This document shows, in pieces, positions 36,234 to 44,447 of a stretch of 64,000 bases of DNA; the stretch's first letter is position 1, and each line of letters opens with the position of its first letter. The notes beneath the pieces are model-generated. The model was not told where the DNA came from. It saw only the letters and a list, made by a program, of their open reading frames with translations, and ran no database searches. Made by a program: the position numbers and the translations under genes. The DNA comes from Gemmatimonadota bacterium. Lineage in GTDB: Bacteria > Gemmatimonadota > Gemmatimonadetes > Gemmatimonadales > Gemmatimonadaceae. The stretch covers positions 186,001-250,000 of the forward strand of contig JADKAQ010000008.1 of NCBI GenBank assembly GCA_016719105.1, read 5' to 3'.

Positions 36234-39224
36234 ATGACCACTTCGCTCACGCACTGGGCCGGTGCCCTCTCCTCGGCCTGGGGAATCGACGCAACGCTCG
36301 ACGCGCTCGCCGGCGAGTACGACCTCAACCTGCGCGCCACCGCCACCGACGGGCGCCGCTTCATCCTCAAGGTCATGCGCCCCGGCTGCGACGAGGGGTT
36401 CGTCGACCTGCTGTGCCGCGCGCACGCGCACATCCAGTCGCGCGACCCCAGCGTCCCGGTCCCCGCCGTCATCCCCGCGCGCGACGGACGCCTGCACTGC
36501 ACCGTGCGCGATGCGGACGGGAACGAGCGCATCCTCTGGTTGCTGGCGATGCTCGAGGGCGAGCTCTACGCACGAACGACGTATCGCCCGCTCGCCCTGC
36601 TGCGCGACTTTGGCGCCGCGGTCGCACGCATGCACCGCGCGCTCGCCGACTTCGCGCACCCCGGGCTCCAGCGCGACTTCAAGTGGGACCTGACGCGCGC
36701 CGACTGGGTCATGCATCACGTCGACGAGATCGCCGATCACGCCCGGCAAGAGCTGGTGGCCACCGCGTGGCTGCGCTACGACGGCATCAAGCGGGCGCTG
36801 CTCGCCCAGCCCGTCGCGGTGCTGCATAACGACCTGAACGACTGGAACGTCCTCGTTGCGCGCGACGAGCGGGGCCTCCCGCGCCTCGCCGGCCTCATCG
36901 ACTTCGGCGACATCGTCGCGGGCCCCGTCGTGGCCGACATCGCCATCGCCGGCGCGTATCTCGTACTCGACCATCCGCAGCCGGAGCGCGCCTTCGCCGC
37001 CTTCGTCGCCGGCTATCACGCGGTCTCCCCCCTCAGCGCGCGCCAGCTCGACCTGCTCTGGCCGCTCCTCCTCATGCGGCTGGCGGTGAGCGTCACCAAC
37101 TCGGCGCAGATGAAGCGCGAGCGCCCCGATGATCCATACGTCGTGATCTCCGAGGCACCGGCCTGGCGCTTTCTCGAACGTGCCGCCACTATCGCCGACG
37201 AGCAGGTGAGCGCGCGATTGCGTTCAGCGTGCGGGTTCCCGGCGAGCGACACCGCCGCGCGTGTGCTGCCGTGGCTCGATGCGCAGCGCGGGAGCTTTGC
37301 GCCGGTCATGGGGATCGACCTCGCGACGATTCCCGCGGGGTCCATTTCCATCGCCACGAGCCTCGCCCCGCGCGACCCGACGGCGATGACACAGGCCGAG
37401 GCGCGCACGTTAGGCGCCGCGGCCGGCGTCGGGCCGGCGTGGGTGGGGAGCTATGGCGAGCCGCGAGCGGTGTACACCGCTCCCGCCTTTCGAAAGGGAC
37501 CGCACACCATCTCCGACCGGCGCAGCGTGCACCTAGGCGTCGACATCTTTCTCCCCGCGGGGAGCCCGGTCTACGCCCCGCTCGACGCCGTGGTCGAGAC
37601 CGTGGAGTTCCGCGAGGCAACGCTCGACTACGGCGGCATGGTGATCCTGCGGCACGCGACGCCAGACGGCGCCCCGTTCTGGACGCTCTACGGTCATCTG
37701 TCGCGTGCGAGTGCCGAGGCACTGCGCGCCGGGCAGCCCATCGCCCGCGGTGAGCGCTTCGCAGGGTTAGGGATTCCGGAGGAGAATGGCGGGTGGGACC
37801 CGCACCTCCATTTCCAGTTGGCGATGACCACCCGCGGAATGGAGCGCGATTGGCCCGGCGTGGCCGATCCCGACGACCTGGCGATGTGGGGCGCCATCTG
37901 CCCCAACCCAGCCGCGCTTCTCAACCTTCCGAACGAGCGCGTCGCCTATCGTCCGCTGGACGAGGAACACATCCGGCACGAACGGGGCGCACACTTCGCC
38001 AGCAACCTCAAGCTCAGCTACCGTGAGCCGCTCCTCTTCGTGCGCGGGTGGAAGCACTACCTGTTCGACGAATGGGGGCGCGTGCACCTCGATGCGTACA
38101 ACAACGTGCCGCACGTGGGGCACGCGCACCCACGACTGGTCGCCATCGCCGCCGACCAGCTGGCCCGCATGAACTCCAACACGCGCTACCTGCACCCCGC
38201 ACAGGTGGAGTTCGCCGAGACGTTGCTGGCACACATGCCGCCGCACCTGACGCACGTCTTCTTCGTAAACTCCGGAAGCGAGGGGAACGAGCTGGCGTTG
38301 CGGCTGGCGAGGACGCACACCGGGGGGAAGGACATGGTCACCCCCGACCACGGCTACCACGGCAACACCACCGGCGCCTACGACCTGTCGGCATACAAGT
38401 TCAACAAACCGAACGGCGGCGGGTGCCCGGAGTGGGTGCAACTCGTCCCGGTCGCCGACACGTATCGCGGCGAACATCGCGGCGCCGACGCCGCCGATGG
38501 GTATGCGGCTCATGTCGACGAGGCCATCGCACGCATACACGCGCGCGGCGGACGACTCGCCGGCTTCATCGCCGAGACGTTCCCCAGCGTGGGCGGGCAG
38601 ATCATCCCGCCGGTTGGCTACCTGCAGGGCGTGTACGACCGCATCCGCGCCGCCGGCGGGGTCTGCATCGCCGACGAAGTCCAGACCGGGCTGGGACGAC
38701 TCGGCGACTACTTCTGGGGGTTCGAACAGCAGCAGGTGGCCCCCGACATCGTTGTGTTAGGCAAGCCGCTGGGCAACGGCCACCCGATGGGGGCGGTGGT
38801 CACCACCGCCGAGATCGCGCGTTCGTTCGACAACGGGATCGAGTTCTTCTCCACCTTTGGCGGGAGCACGCTGTCGTGTCGCGTGGGGACCGAGGTGCTG
38901 CGCATCGTCAAGGACGAGGGACTGCGGGAGAATGCCCGCACCGTCGGGAATCACCTCATGGACTCCCTCCGCGAGCTGCAGACGCGCCATGCGTGCATCG
39001 GCGACGTGCGCGGCATCGGACTGTTTGTGGGTGTCGACCTGGTCACCGATCGCGACACACGCGCGCCGGCAACAGCGCTGGCCAGCTACGTCGTCAATCG
39101 GCTGCGCGAGGAGCGCATCCTCATCGGGACCGAGGGGCCGGCCGACAACGTCCTCAAGATCCGGCCGCCGCTCACCGTGGGACGTGCGACGTGGAGTGGC
39201 TGGTGGCGGTACTGGGGAGGGTGA
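36234..39224 (+). CDS. Phosphotransferase-M23-class III aminotransferase fusion, C-terminally frameshifted
   Basis: A 996-residue fusion. Residues 20-330 are an APH/choline-kinase-like phosphotransferase (HNDLNDWN with His198 and Asp200, then LIDFGDIVAG). Residues 420-560 are an M23/LytM-like fold with HLGVD (His433, Asp437) and HLH (His524, His526). Residues 600-990 are a class III PLP aminotransferase (NSGSEGNE, DEVQTGLGR, PLP Lys844 in LGKPLGNG). The same kinase/PLP pair exists as separate enzymes in hydroxylysine kinase with phosphohydroxylysine phospho-lyase, and the related ethanolamine-phosphate phospho-lyase; so phosphorylation followed by elimination is a reasonable guess. The last residues after KIRPPLTVGRA do not fit the family, while another frame continues DVEWLVAVLGRVIGELSG to a stop at 39244: one base seems missing near 39188. 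Confidence 0.87.
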   Translation: MTTSLTHWAGALSSAWGIDATLDALAGEYDLNLRATATDGRRFILKVMRPGCDEGFVDLLCRAHAHIQSRDPSVPVPAVIPARDGRLHCTVRDADGNERILWLLAMLEGELYARTTYRPLALLRDFGAAVARMHRALADFAHPGLQRDFKWDLTRADWVMHHVDEIADHARQELVATAWLRYDGIKRALLAQPVAVLHNDLNDWNVLVARDERGLPRLAGLIDFGDIVAGPVVADIAIAGAYLVLDHPQPERAFAAFVAGYHAVSPLSARQLDLLWPLLLMRLAVSVTNSAQMKRERPDDPYVVISEAPAWRFLERAATIADEQVSARLRSACGFPASDTAARVLPWLDAQRGSFAPVMGIDLATIPAGSISIATSLAPRDPTAMTQAEARTLGAAAGVGPAWVGSYGEPRAVYTAPAFRKGPHTISDRRSVHLGVDIFLPAGSPVYAPLDAVVETVEFREATLDYGGMVILRHATPDGAPFWTLYGHLSRASAEALRAGQPIARGERFAGLGIPEENGGWDPHLHFQLAMTTRGMERDWPGVADPDDLAMWGAICPNPAALLNLPNERVAYRPLDEEHIRHERGAHFASNLKLSYREPLLFVRGWKHYLFDEWGRVHLDAYNNVPHVGHAHPRLVAIAADQLARMNSNTRYLHPAQVEFAETLLAHMPPHLTHVFFVNSGSEGNELALRLARTHTGGKDMVTPDHGYHGNTTGAYDLSAYKFNKPNGGGCPEWVQLVPVADTYRGEHRGADAADGYAAHVDEAIARIHARGGRLAGFIAETFPSVGGQIIPPVGYLQGVYDRIRAAGGVCIADEVQTGLGRLGDYFWGFEQQQVAPDIVVLGKPLGNGHPMGAVVTTAEIARSFDNGIEFFSTFGGSTLSCRVGTEVLRIVKDEGLRENARTVGNHLMDSLRELQTRHACIGDVRGIGLFVGVDLVTDRDTRAPATALASYVVNRLREERILIGTEGPADNVLKIRPPLTVGRATWSGWWRYWGG

Positions 39225-39276
39225 TCGGGGAGCTGAGCGGGTAGGCCCGGTTGCGGCGCCCGCTCGGCCCGCGACG

Positions 39277-39765
39277 TCAGACGTCGTGTGGGGCGCGGGG
39301 AAGGGCTTGTCTCACACGAAGACGCGAAGGCGCGAAGACGTGGTGGCCGTTCACCACGCGTTTGATCCCTTCCTTGAAGGTCGCGGCGCCGAAGTTGATG
39401 AGAAGACCTAGGCGAAGGTCCAGGAGTCGGAGGTAGGTCAGCAGCTGCTTCAGGTGCACGGGGGCGGTGCGCTCGATGGACTTGAGCTCCACGACACAAC
39501 ACCCGTCGATCAACAGGTCAACGCGGAACCCCTCGTCGAAGTGCAGCCCGTGAAAGTCGAACGAGATCGTCTTGTGTCGTTCGACTCGAAGTCCGCGCTG
39601 CTCCAGCATGCGCGCGAGTACGGTCTCGTACACCGACTCGAGCAGTCCCGGCCCCAGCTCCCGGTGCAGGTGGTACGCCGCATCGACCACCACCGCGGCC
39701 ACGTGTTCCACACGGCTCTCGGAGTCTCGCGCCTCCCCCACACCACGCATCCCGTCTCCCACCAT
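39277..39765 (-). CDS. GxxExxY family protein, PD-(D/E)XK nuclease-like
   Basis: A 162-residue protein. The family motif is GPGLLESVYE (Gly-x-x-Glu-x-x-Tyr) near residue 40, and a PD-(D/E)XK-type core is visible as FRVDLLIDG followed by VVELKSIE (Asp...Glu-x-Lys). Related proteins are classed with restriction-like nucleases but have no established activity. The ATG at 39765 has a GGGGGAGG site 7 bases upstream. Its 3' coding end runs through a single arm of the dispersed palindrome (39311-39337), which encodes APSRLRVRQAL, and a full palindrome lies just upstream of its start. This bracketing suggests the gene and repeat travel or evolve together (inference). Confidence 0.8.
   Translation of the reverse strand: MVGDGMRGVGEARDSESRVEHVAAVVVDAAYHLHRELGPGLLESVYETVLARMLEQRGLRVERHKTISFDFHGLHFDEGFRVDLLIDGCCVVELKSIERTAPVHLKQLLTYLRLLDLRLGLLINFGAATFKEGIKRVVNGHHVFAPSRLRVRQALPRAPHDV
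39311..39337 (-). repeat. Dispersed repeat, single arm (copy D) inside GxxExxY gene end
   Basis: Starts CTCACACGAAG and ends GGCGCGAAG, matching one arm of the palindromes at 35198, 39796 and 42574. Only one arm is present. It is inverted relative to the left arm at 39796-39822, so the two flank the GxxExxY gene with CTCAC/GTGAG outermost. Confidence 0.75.
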
Positions 39766-39795
39766 TGTCACACCTCCCCCCTACGCCCCGAATTT

Positions 39796-39867
39796 CTTCG
39801 CGACTTCGCGGCTTCGCGTGAGACGCCGTTGTCGTTTGAGCTCACGCGAAGCCGCGAAGACGCCAAG
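39796..39867. repeat. Dispersed inverted repeat (copy B) upstream of GxxExxY
   Basis: Left arm 39796-39822 (starts CTTCGCGA, ends CGCGTGAG) and right arm 39841-39867 (starts CTCACGCG, ends GCCAAG) pair over 27 bases with two or three mismatches; loop 18 bases. It begins about 30 bases upstream of the GxxExxY start codon. Confidence 0.85.
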
Positions 39868-39964
39868 GAACTCCCGTCGGCCCGCTGCGCGCGAACTCGT
39901 TCTGAAGTGTCTCCGCGCTCCCGCGAAGAAGTGAACCCAATTCACTGCAGACCGGTCCAAAAAC

Positions 39965-40004
39965 GGCAGCGAGGGCGCCCTCCATCGAGAGCGCCCTCGC
40001 TGCC
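39965..40004 (-). terminator. Intrinsic terminator of the gluconate-dehydrogenase-3-like gene
   Basis: A perfect 14-base stem: GGCAGCGAGGGCGC at 39965-39978 with GCGCCCTCGCTGCC at 39991-40004, loop 12. On the minus strand it is followed by GTTTTTGG, a U-tract, and it begins 19 bases after the stop codon at 40023. This is the clearest intrinsic terminator in the window. Confidence 0.85.
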
Positions 40005-40022
40005 TGCATCTGACCACGCCCG

Positions 40023-40679
40023 TCAGGCGTGACTCGCGTAGATCGTCTGCCCCTTGGTGTACGGCTCGCACGGATCAAAACGCCCCGGCGTCTCCTGGTA
40101 CCGCAGCACCTTGGTCATCCCCACTTCCGACGTGAAGAAGCCGAGCAGCGTCAGCTCCTTGATCATGCGGAAGTAGTGGTTGGGCTGGTCGCCCTTCTTC
40201 TTGTCCTGGTACGCCTTGGCGTCCTTGTCGAGCTGCGTGAGCAGCGACAGCCGCTCCTCGGGCGACGCCTGCATGAAGCCGTGACCGTGCGCCTTGGTGC
40301 ACGCGTCGTTCAGCGTCGTCATCCCGGCCTTGAAGATGTCCTGGTCTTCCTTGGTGTAGCAGTCCTGCACCATCACGCCAATGAATCGCCCGGTCTTGGC
40401 GTCCTTCGCCCCGGGGGTGCTCGTCGCCGGGAGGATCGTCTCGGCGATCTCGTCGAGGTAGGCGACTTCTTCGGCGGTGAACATCGTCAGCGGCGGCTCG
40501 GGCGTCGGCGCAGGGGCCGCAGCGGCAACCGCGGTATCGCCCTTGGCCGCCGGCTCCTTGCTGCACGCGGCGAGCAGCGACGTGCCGCCAATGAAGGCGG
40601 CGCCGCCCAGCATCGCGCTCACGCGGCGAATCGCTTCGCGTCGGTCAATCACGAACTGCGGCGTCATCTCGTCAGGCAT
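40023..40679 (-). CDS. Gluconate 2-dehydrogenase subunit 3 family protein
   Basis: A 218-residue exported protein. The N terminus has a twin-arginine-like region (DRREAIRR, residues 12-19) and a hydrophobic stretch ending in SLLAACS, a lipobox with Cys39. After an Ala/Pro linker (about 48-63) the family body follows (FTAEEVAYLDEIAETILPAT, FKAGMTTLNDAC, GFFTSEVGMTKVLRYQE). Subunit 3 partners a GMC-type flavin dehydrogenase and is thought to help its export. The partner gene lies 47 bases upstream on the same strand, so they form an operon with the order dehydrogenase then subunit 3. A strong terminator follows. Confidence 0.88.
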   Translation of the reverse strand: MPDEMTPQFVIDRREAIRRVSAMLGGAAFIGGTSLLAACSKEPAAKGDTAVAAAAPAPTPEPPLTMFTAEEVAYLDEIAETILPATSTPGAKDAKTGRFIGVMVQDCYTKEDQDIFKAGMTTLNDACTKAHGHGFMQASPEERLSLLTQLDKDAKAYQDKKKGDQPNHYFRMIKELTLLGFFTSEVGMTKVLRYQETPGRFDPCEPYTKGQTIYASHA

Positions 40680-40726
40680 GGTCTCGTATCCGGAAGTGTC
40701 CGTGGGCTGGCGTTAGGCTGGACGCG

Positions 40727-42406
40727 TTACAGCTCGCGCTTCTTGAGCGCTTCGACGGCGAAATCGGCCGCGCGCGCCGTGAGTGCCATGTACGTGAGCG
40801 ACGGATTCACGCAGGCCGCCGAGGTCATGCACGCGCCGTCGGTGACGAACACGTTGGGCGCATCCCACACCTGGTTGTACTTGTTGAGCACCGAGTTCTT
40901 GGCATCGGTCCCCATGCGCGCCGTCCCCATCTCGTGGATCCCCATGCCGGGGAAGTAGCCGCCGTCGTAGGTGCGGACGTTCTTCACGCCGCTCGCCTCG
41001 AGCATCTCGGCCATGTCCTTCGTCATGTCCTTGCGCATCTTGAGCTCGTTTTCGCCGATGGCGCAATCGATCTTGAGCACCGGCAGCCCCCATTTGTCCT
41101 TCTTCTCGGGGTCGAGCGTGATCTTGTTCGCATGGTTCGGCAGCATCTCGCCGAACGCCGTCGCCCCGATGGTCCACTGCCCGGGCTGCGCCATCGCGTC
41201 CTTGAACTGCGCCCCCACGCCCAGCTCCGCCACCGCACGATCCCATCCCTCGCGGCTCGCGCTCCCCTGGTAGCCAAAGCCACGCAGGTAGCCACGCTTG
41301 TCCTTGCCGATGTTCTGGAAGCGCGGGATGTAGAAGCCGGTGGGGCGGCGCCCGTAGTAGTACTTGTCCTCGAGCCCTTCGAGGTCACCCGACGCCCCCA
41401 ACCGGAAGTGGTGGTCCATCAGGTTGTTGCCTAACTCGCCAGAGCTGGAGCCGAGCCCGGCCGGCCAGATGTCGGTGGCCGAACGCATCAGCAGCCAGGT
41501 CGAGTTGAGCGACGAGGCGCACAGGAAGACGATCTTCGACGTGTAGTCGACGGTCTGGTTGTTGGTCGCGTCGAGCACGCGAACGCCCTTGGCCCGCTTG
41601 GCGTCCTTGTCGTAGATGACTTCCGTGACGATGGACCAGGGCTTGAGCGTGAGCTTCCCGGTCGCCACTGCCGCCGGCAGCGTGGACGACTGCGTGCTGA
41701 AGTAGCCGCCGTACGGGCAGCCTAACCAGCAGGCGTTGCGGAGCTGGCACTGGTTGCGCCCCGGGAGCGGCTGCGTGAGGTTGGCCACGCGCCCGGGGAT
41801 GAGGCGACGCGTCCCGCCAAACTGGCTCTTGAGCTTCGCCGCCACCTGCTCCTCACCGCAGTTGAGCGGGAAGGCCGGCTGGAACTGACCGTCGGGAAGC
41901 ACCTCGAGCCCTTCGTTGGAGCCGGCGATCCCGGCGAACTTCTCCACGTAGTCGTACCACGGGGCGATGTCGGCGTAGCGAATCGGCCAGTCGGTCGCGA
42001 TCCCGTCCTTCACGTTGGCGGTGAAGTCGATGTCGCTGAAGCGGTAGCTCTGCCGCCCCCACATGAGCGACCGCCCGCCCACGTGGTAGCCGCGATACCA
42101 GTCGAAGCGTTTGACCTCGGTGTACGGCGACTCCTCGTCCTTTTCCCAGTAATCGAGGTTGGTCTCGTTGAGCGGGTAGTCGCGCTTGAGCACGGGGTAG
42201 TGCGCGATCATCTCCTGCGTGCGCCGGCCGCGATGGGGATACTCCCACGACCCCTTGCGGGCGTTCACGTAGTCCTTGACGTGCTCGATGTTGCGCCCAC
42301 GCTCGAGCAGGAGGACGCGGAGCCCCTTTTCGGTCAGCTCCTTGGCGGCCCATCCGCCGGCGATGCCTGAGCCGACGACGATCGCATCGTACTGCGTCTC
42401 TTGCAC
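40727..42406 (-). CDS. GMC-family oxidoreductase, first copy
   Basis: A 559-residue FAD enzyme. The Rossmann motif GSGIAGG is at residues 12-18, and the GMC C-terminal block (NPSLTYMALTARAADFAVEAL) is present. The middle has a Cys-containing segment NQCQLRNACWLGCPYG, as in sugar and gluconate dehydrogenases of this type. It should oxidise a sugar or polyol hydroxyl, passing electrons to the respiratory chain with subunit 3. No signal peptide of its own, so export with the Tat-bearing subunit 3 is likely. Start is a GTG at 42406 with an AAGGAGGA ribosome site, the best in the window. A closely similar copy of identical length lies immediately upstream. Confidence 0.9.
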   Translation of the reverse strand: MQETQYDAIVVGSGIAGGWAAKELTEKGLRVLLLERGRNIEHVKDYVNARKGSWEYPHRGRRTQEMIAHYPVLKRDYPLNETNLDYWEKDEESPYTEVKRFDWYRGYHVGGRSLMWGRQSYRFSDIDFTANVKDGIATDWPIRYADIAPWYDYVEKFAGIAGSNEGLEVLPDGQFQPAFPLNCGEEQVAAKLKSQFGGTRRLIPGRVANLTQPLPGRNQCQLRNACWLGCPYGGYFSTQSSTLPAAVATGKLTLKPWSIVTEVIYDKDAKRAKGVRVLDATNNQTVDYTSKIVFLCASSLNSTWLLMRSATDIWPAGLGSSSGELGNNLMDHHFRLGASGDLEGLEDKYYYGRRPTGFYIPRFQNIGKDKRGYLRGFGYQGSASREGWDRAVAELGVGAQFKDAMAQPGQWTIGATAFGEMLPNHANKITLDPEKKDKWGLPVLKIDCAIGENELKMRKDMTKDMAEMLEASGVKNVRTYDGGYFPGMGIHEMGTARMGTDAKNSVLNKYNQVWDAPNVFVTDGACMTSAACVNPSLTYMALTARAADFAVEALKKREL

Positions 42407-42573
42407 TCCATCCTCCTTAGTACTGGAAACGGTGCCACCCCGAGGACTACCACGCGCGCGCGAGGTCCGATTCCCGCACGCCGGAGGCGACAAGTCGGCC
42501 GATAATATGTGGCCCGAACCGCACGTTGGCGATGCGCCACCGCCCGCATTCCTGATCCCCCGCGCCCTTCCTC

Positions 42574-42631
42574 GTTCGCGGCTTCGCGGCTTCGCGTGAG
42601 GAGAGCGTTCGTTTCACGCCATGGCGCGAAG
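42574..42631. repeat. Dispersed inverted repeat (copy C), degenerate
   Basis: Left arm about 42574-42600 (TTCGCGGCTTCGCGG..., ending CGCGTGAG) is nearly identical to copy A; the right arm (TTTCACGCCATGGCGCGAAG, 42612-42631) is shortened and diverged. It lies in the 244-base gap between the two GMC genes, about 20 bases past the stop of the second copy. Confidence 0.7.
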
Positions 42632-42650
42632 TGGGACAGCGTTCACTCCC

Positions 42651-44330
42651 TCAGAGCGCACGGCGGTTCATCTCCTCCACCGCAAACGCCGACGCCCGCG
42701 CCGTCAACGCCATGTAGGTCAGCGACGGGTTCTGGCAGGCCGTCGAAGCCATGCAACTCCCGTCGGTCACGAACACGTTCGGCGCGTCCCAGACCTGGTT
42801 GTTCCGGTTGAGCACGGAGTTCTTCGGGCTCGTCCCCATCCGCGCCGTCCCCATCTCGTGGATCCCCATCCCGGGGAAGTACTCGTCGTCGAAGGTCGCC
42901 ACGTCCTTCACACCGCACGCCTCGAGCATCTCGGCCATGTCGGCGGCCATGTCCTTTCGCATCAGCCGCTCGTTCTCACCGATGGCGCAGTCGATCCGCA
43001 GGACCGGGAGCCCCCACTTGTCCTGCTTTTCTGGATCGAGCGTCACCCGGTTGGCGTGGTTCGGGAGCATCTCGCCAAAGGCGGTCCCGCCGATGGTCCA
43101 CCGGCCGGGCTCGGCCGCCCGGTCCTTGAATCCGCCGCCCACCCCCAGTTCGGCGACCGCTCGAGCCCACCCCTCACGCCCTGCCCCCCCTTCGTACCCG
43201 AATCCCCGCAGATACGGCCGCTTGTCCCCCCCAAGATTGCGATACCGCGGGATGTAAGATGGGTTGGGGCGCCGCCCGAAGACGTACTGGTCCTCCAATC
43301 CGTCGATCCGCCCCGACGCCCCCACCCGAAAGTGATGGTCCATCAGGTTGTGCCCCAGCTCCCCGGAGCTGCTCCCCAACCCGCCGGGCCAAACGTCGGT
43401 CGCTGAACGCAGCAGCAACCAGGTGGAATTGAGCGTCGAGGCGCAGAGGAAGACGACGCGGGCCGAGTAGTCGGTGACCTCCCGGGTCAGCGCATCCATC
43501 ACGCGCACCCCGGTCGCCCGCTTCCGATCCGCGTCGTAGAGCACCTCGCTGGCGATCGCGAACGGCTTGAGCGTGAGCCGCCCCGTCGCCATGGCCGCGG
43601 GGAGCGTCGCCGACTGCGTGCTGAAGTAGGCACCGTACGGGCAGCCTAACCAGCAGGCATCGCGATACTGACACGGCGAACGCCCGTGCAGCGCCTGGGT
43701 CAGGTTGGCGGTGCGGCTGGAGATGAGCCGCCGCCTGCCGTCATACAGCCCCCGCAGTCGTTCGGCCACGACTTGCTCGGCGCAATTGAGCGCCATCGCC
43801 GGCTGAAAATCGCCATCGGGAAGCTGCGGCAGCCCTTCGAGCGAGCCGGCGATCCCGGCAAACCTCTCGGCGTGGCTGTACCACGGCGCAATCTCGGCGT
43901 ATCGAATTGGCCAGTCGGTCCCGACGCCATCGCGTGCGTTCGCCTCGAAGTCGATGTCGCTCAGGCGAAAGCTGCAGCGCCCCCACATGAGCGATCGCCC
44001 CCCTACCTGGTAGCCGCGATACCAATCGAAGCGCCTCGTCTCGGTGTACGGCGAGTCCTCATCGGAGGCCCACCAGTCGAGATTCTTCTCGTTGAGCGGA
44101 AAGTCGCGCTTGAGCACCGGGTATCGCCGGATCATCGCCTGCGTGCGCCCGCCGCGATGCGGATACTCCCACGGCGCCTTTCGTGTGTTGACGTAGTCTG
44201 CGATGTGCTCGACGTTCCTGCCGCGCTCCAACAGGAGCACCTGGAGACCGCGCTCGGAGAGCTCCTTGGCGGCCCATCCACCGGATATCCCGGACCCCAC
44301 CACGATGGCGTCGAACGAAGTCGATGGCAC
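42651..44330 (-). CDS. GMC-family oxidoreductase, second copy
   Basis: A 559-residue FAD enzyme, a paralogue of the downstream copy with the same length and conserved blocks: GSGISGG at about 12-18, SPCQYRDACWLGCPYGAYFS, GTARMGTSPKNSVLN and NPSLTYMALTARA. It lacks an adjacent subunit-3 gene, so it either shares the one downstream or works differently. Start is GTG at 44330 with GGGAG six bases before the codon. It is divergent from the membrane hybrid kinase (117-base gap). The pair probably arose by tandem duplication. Confidence 0.88.
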   Translation of the reverse strand: MPSTSFDAIVVGSGISGGWAAKELSERGLQVLLLERGRNVEHIADYVNTRKAPWEYPHRGGRTQAMIRRYPVLKRDFPLNEKNLDWWASDEDSPYTETRRFDWYRGYQVGGRSLMWGRCSFRLSDIDFEANARDGVGTDWPIRYAEIAPWYSHAERFAGIAGSLEGLPQLPDGDFQPAMALNCAEQVVAERLRGLYDGRRRLISSRTANLTQALHGRSPCQYRDACWLGCPYGAYFSTQSATLPAAMATGRLTLKPFAIASEVLYDADRKRATGVRVMDALTREVTDYSARVVFLCASTLNSTWLLLRSATDVWPGGLGSSSGELGHNLMDHHFRVGASGRIDGLEDQYVFGRRPNPSYIPRYRNLGGDKRPYLRGFGYEGGAGREGWARAVAELGVGGGFKDRAAEPGRWTIGGTAFGEMLPNHANRVTLDPEKQDKWGLPVLRIDCAIGENERLMRKDMAADMAEMLEACGVKDVATFDDEYFPGMGIHEMGTARMGTSPKNSVLNRNNQVWDAPNVFVTDGSCMASTACQNPSLTYMALTARASAFAVEEMNRRAL

Positions 44331-44447
44331 GATGTACTCCCGATGCGTCAGTGACGAAGGACGTACTACTTCGCCCGTCCCACGTCCCTCGGCAAGATGG
44401 GAGGCTGCTAGGCTTCACCGGCTCCTGCCATTCGGGTCGATTCGCTG

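Noticed and set aside
39311..39867. Insertion sequence with terminal inverted repeats
   Set aside because: No transposase is encoded and one flank is a single arm, so it is reported as a repeat association only.
44355..44385. CGAAG...CTTCG dyad between the second GMC gene and the hybrid kinase as an operator
   Set aside because: Five-base arms in a short gap are likely by chance; no regulator family suggested.
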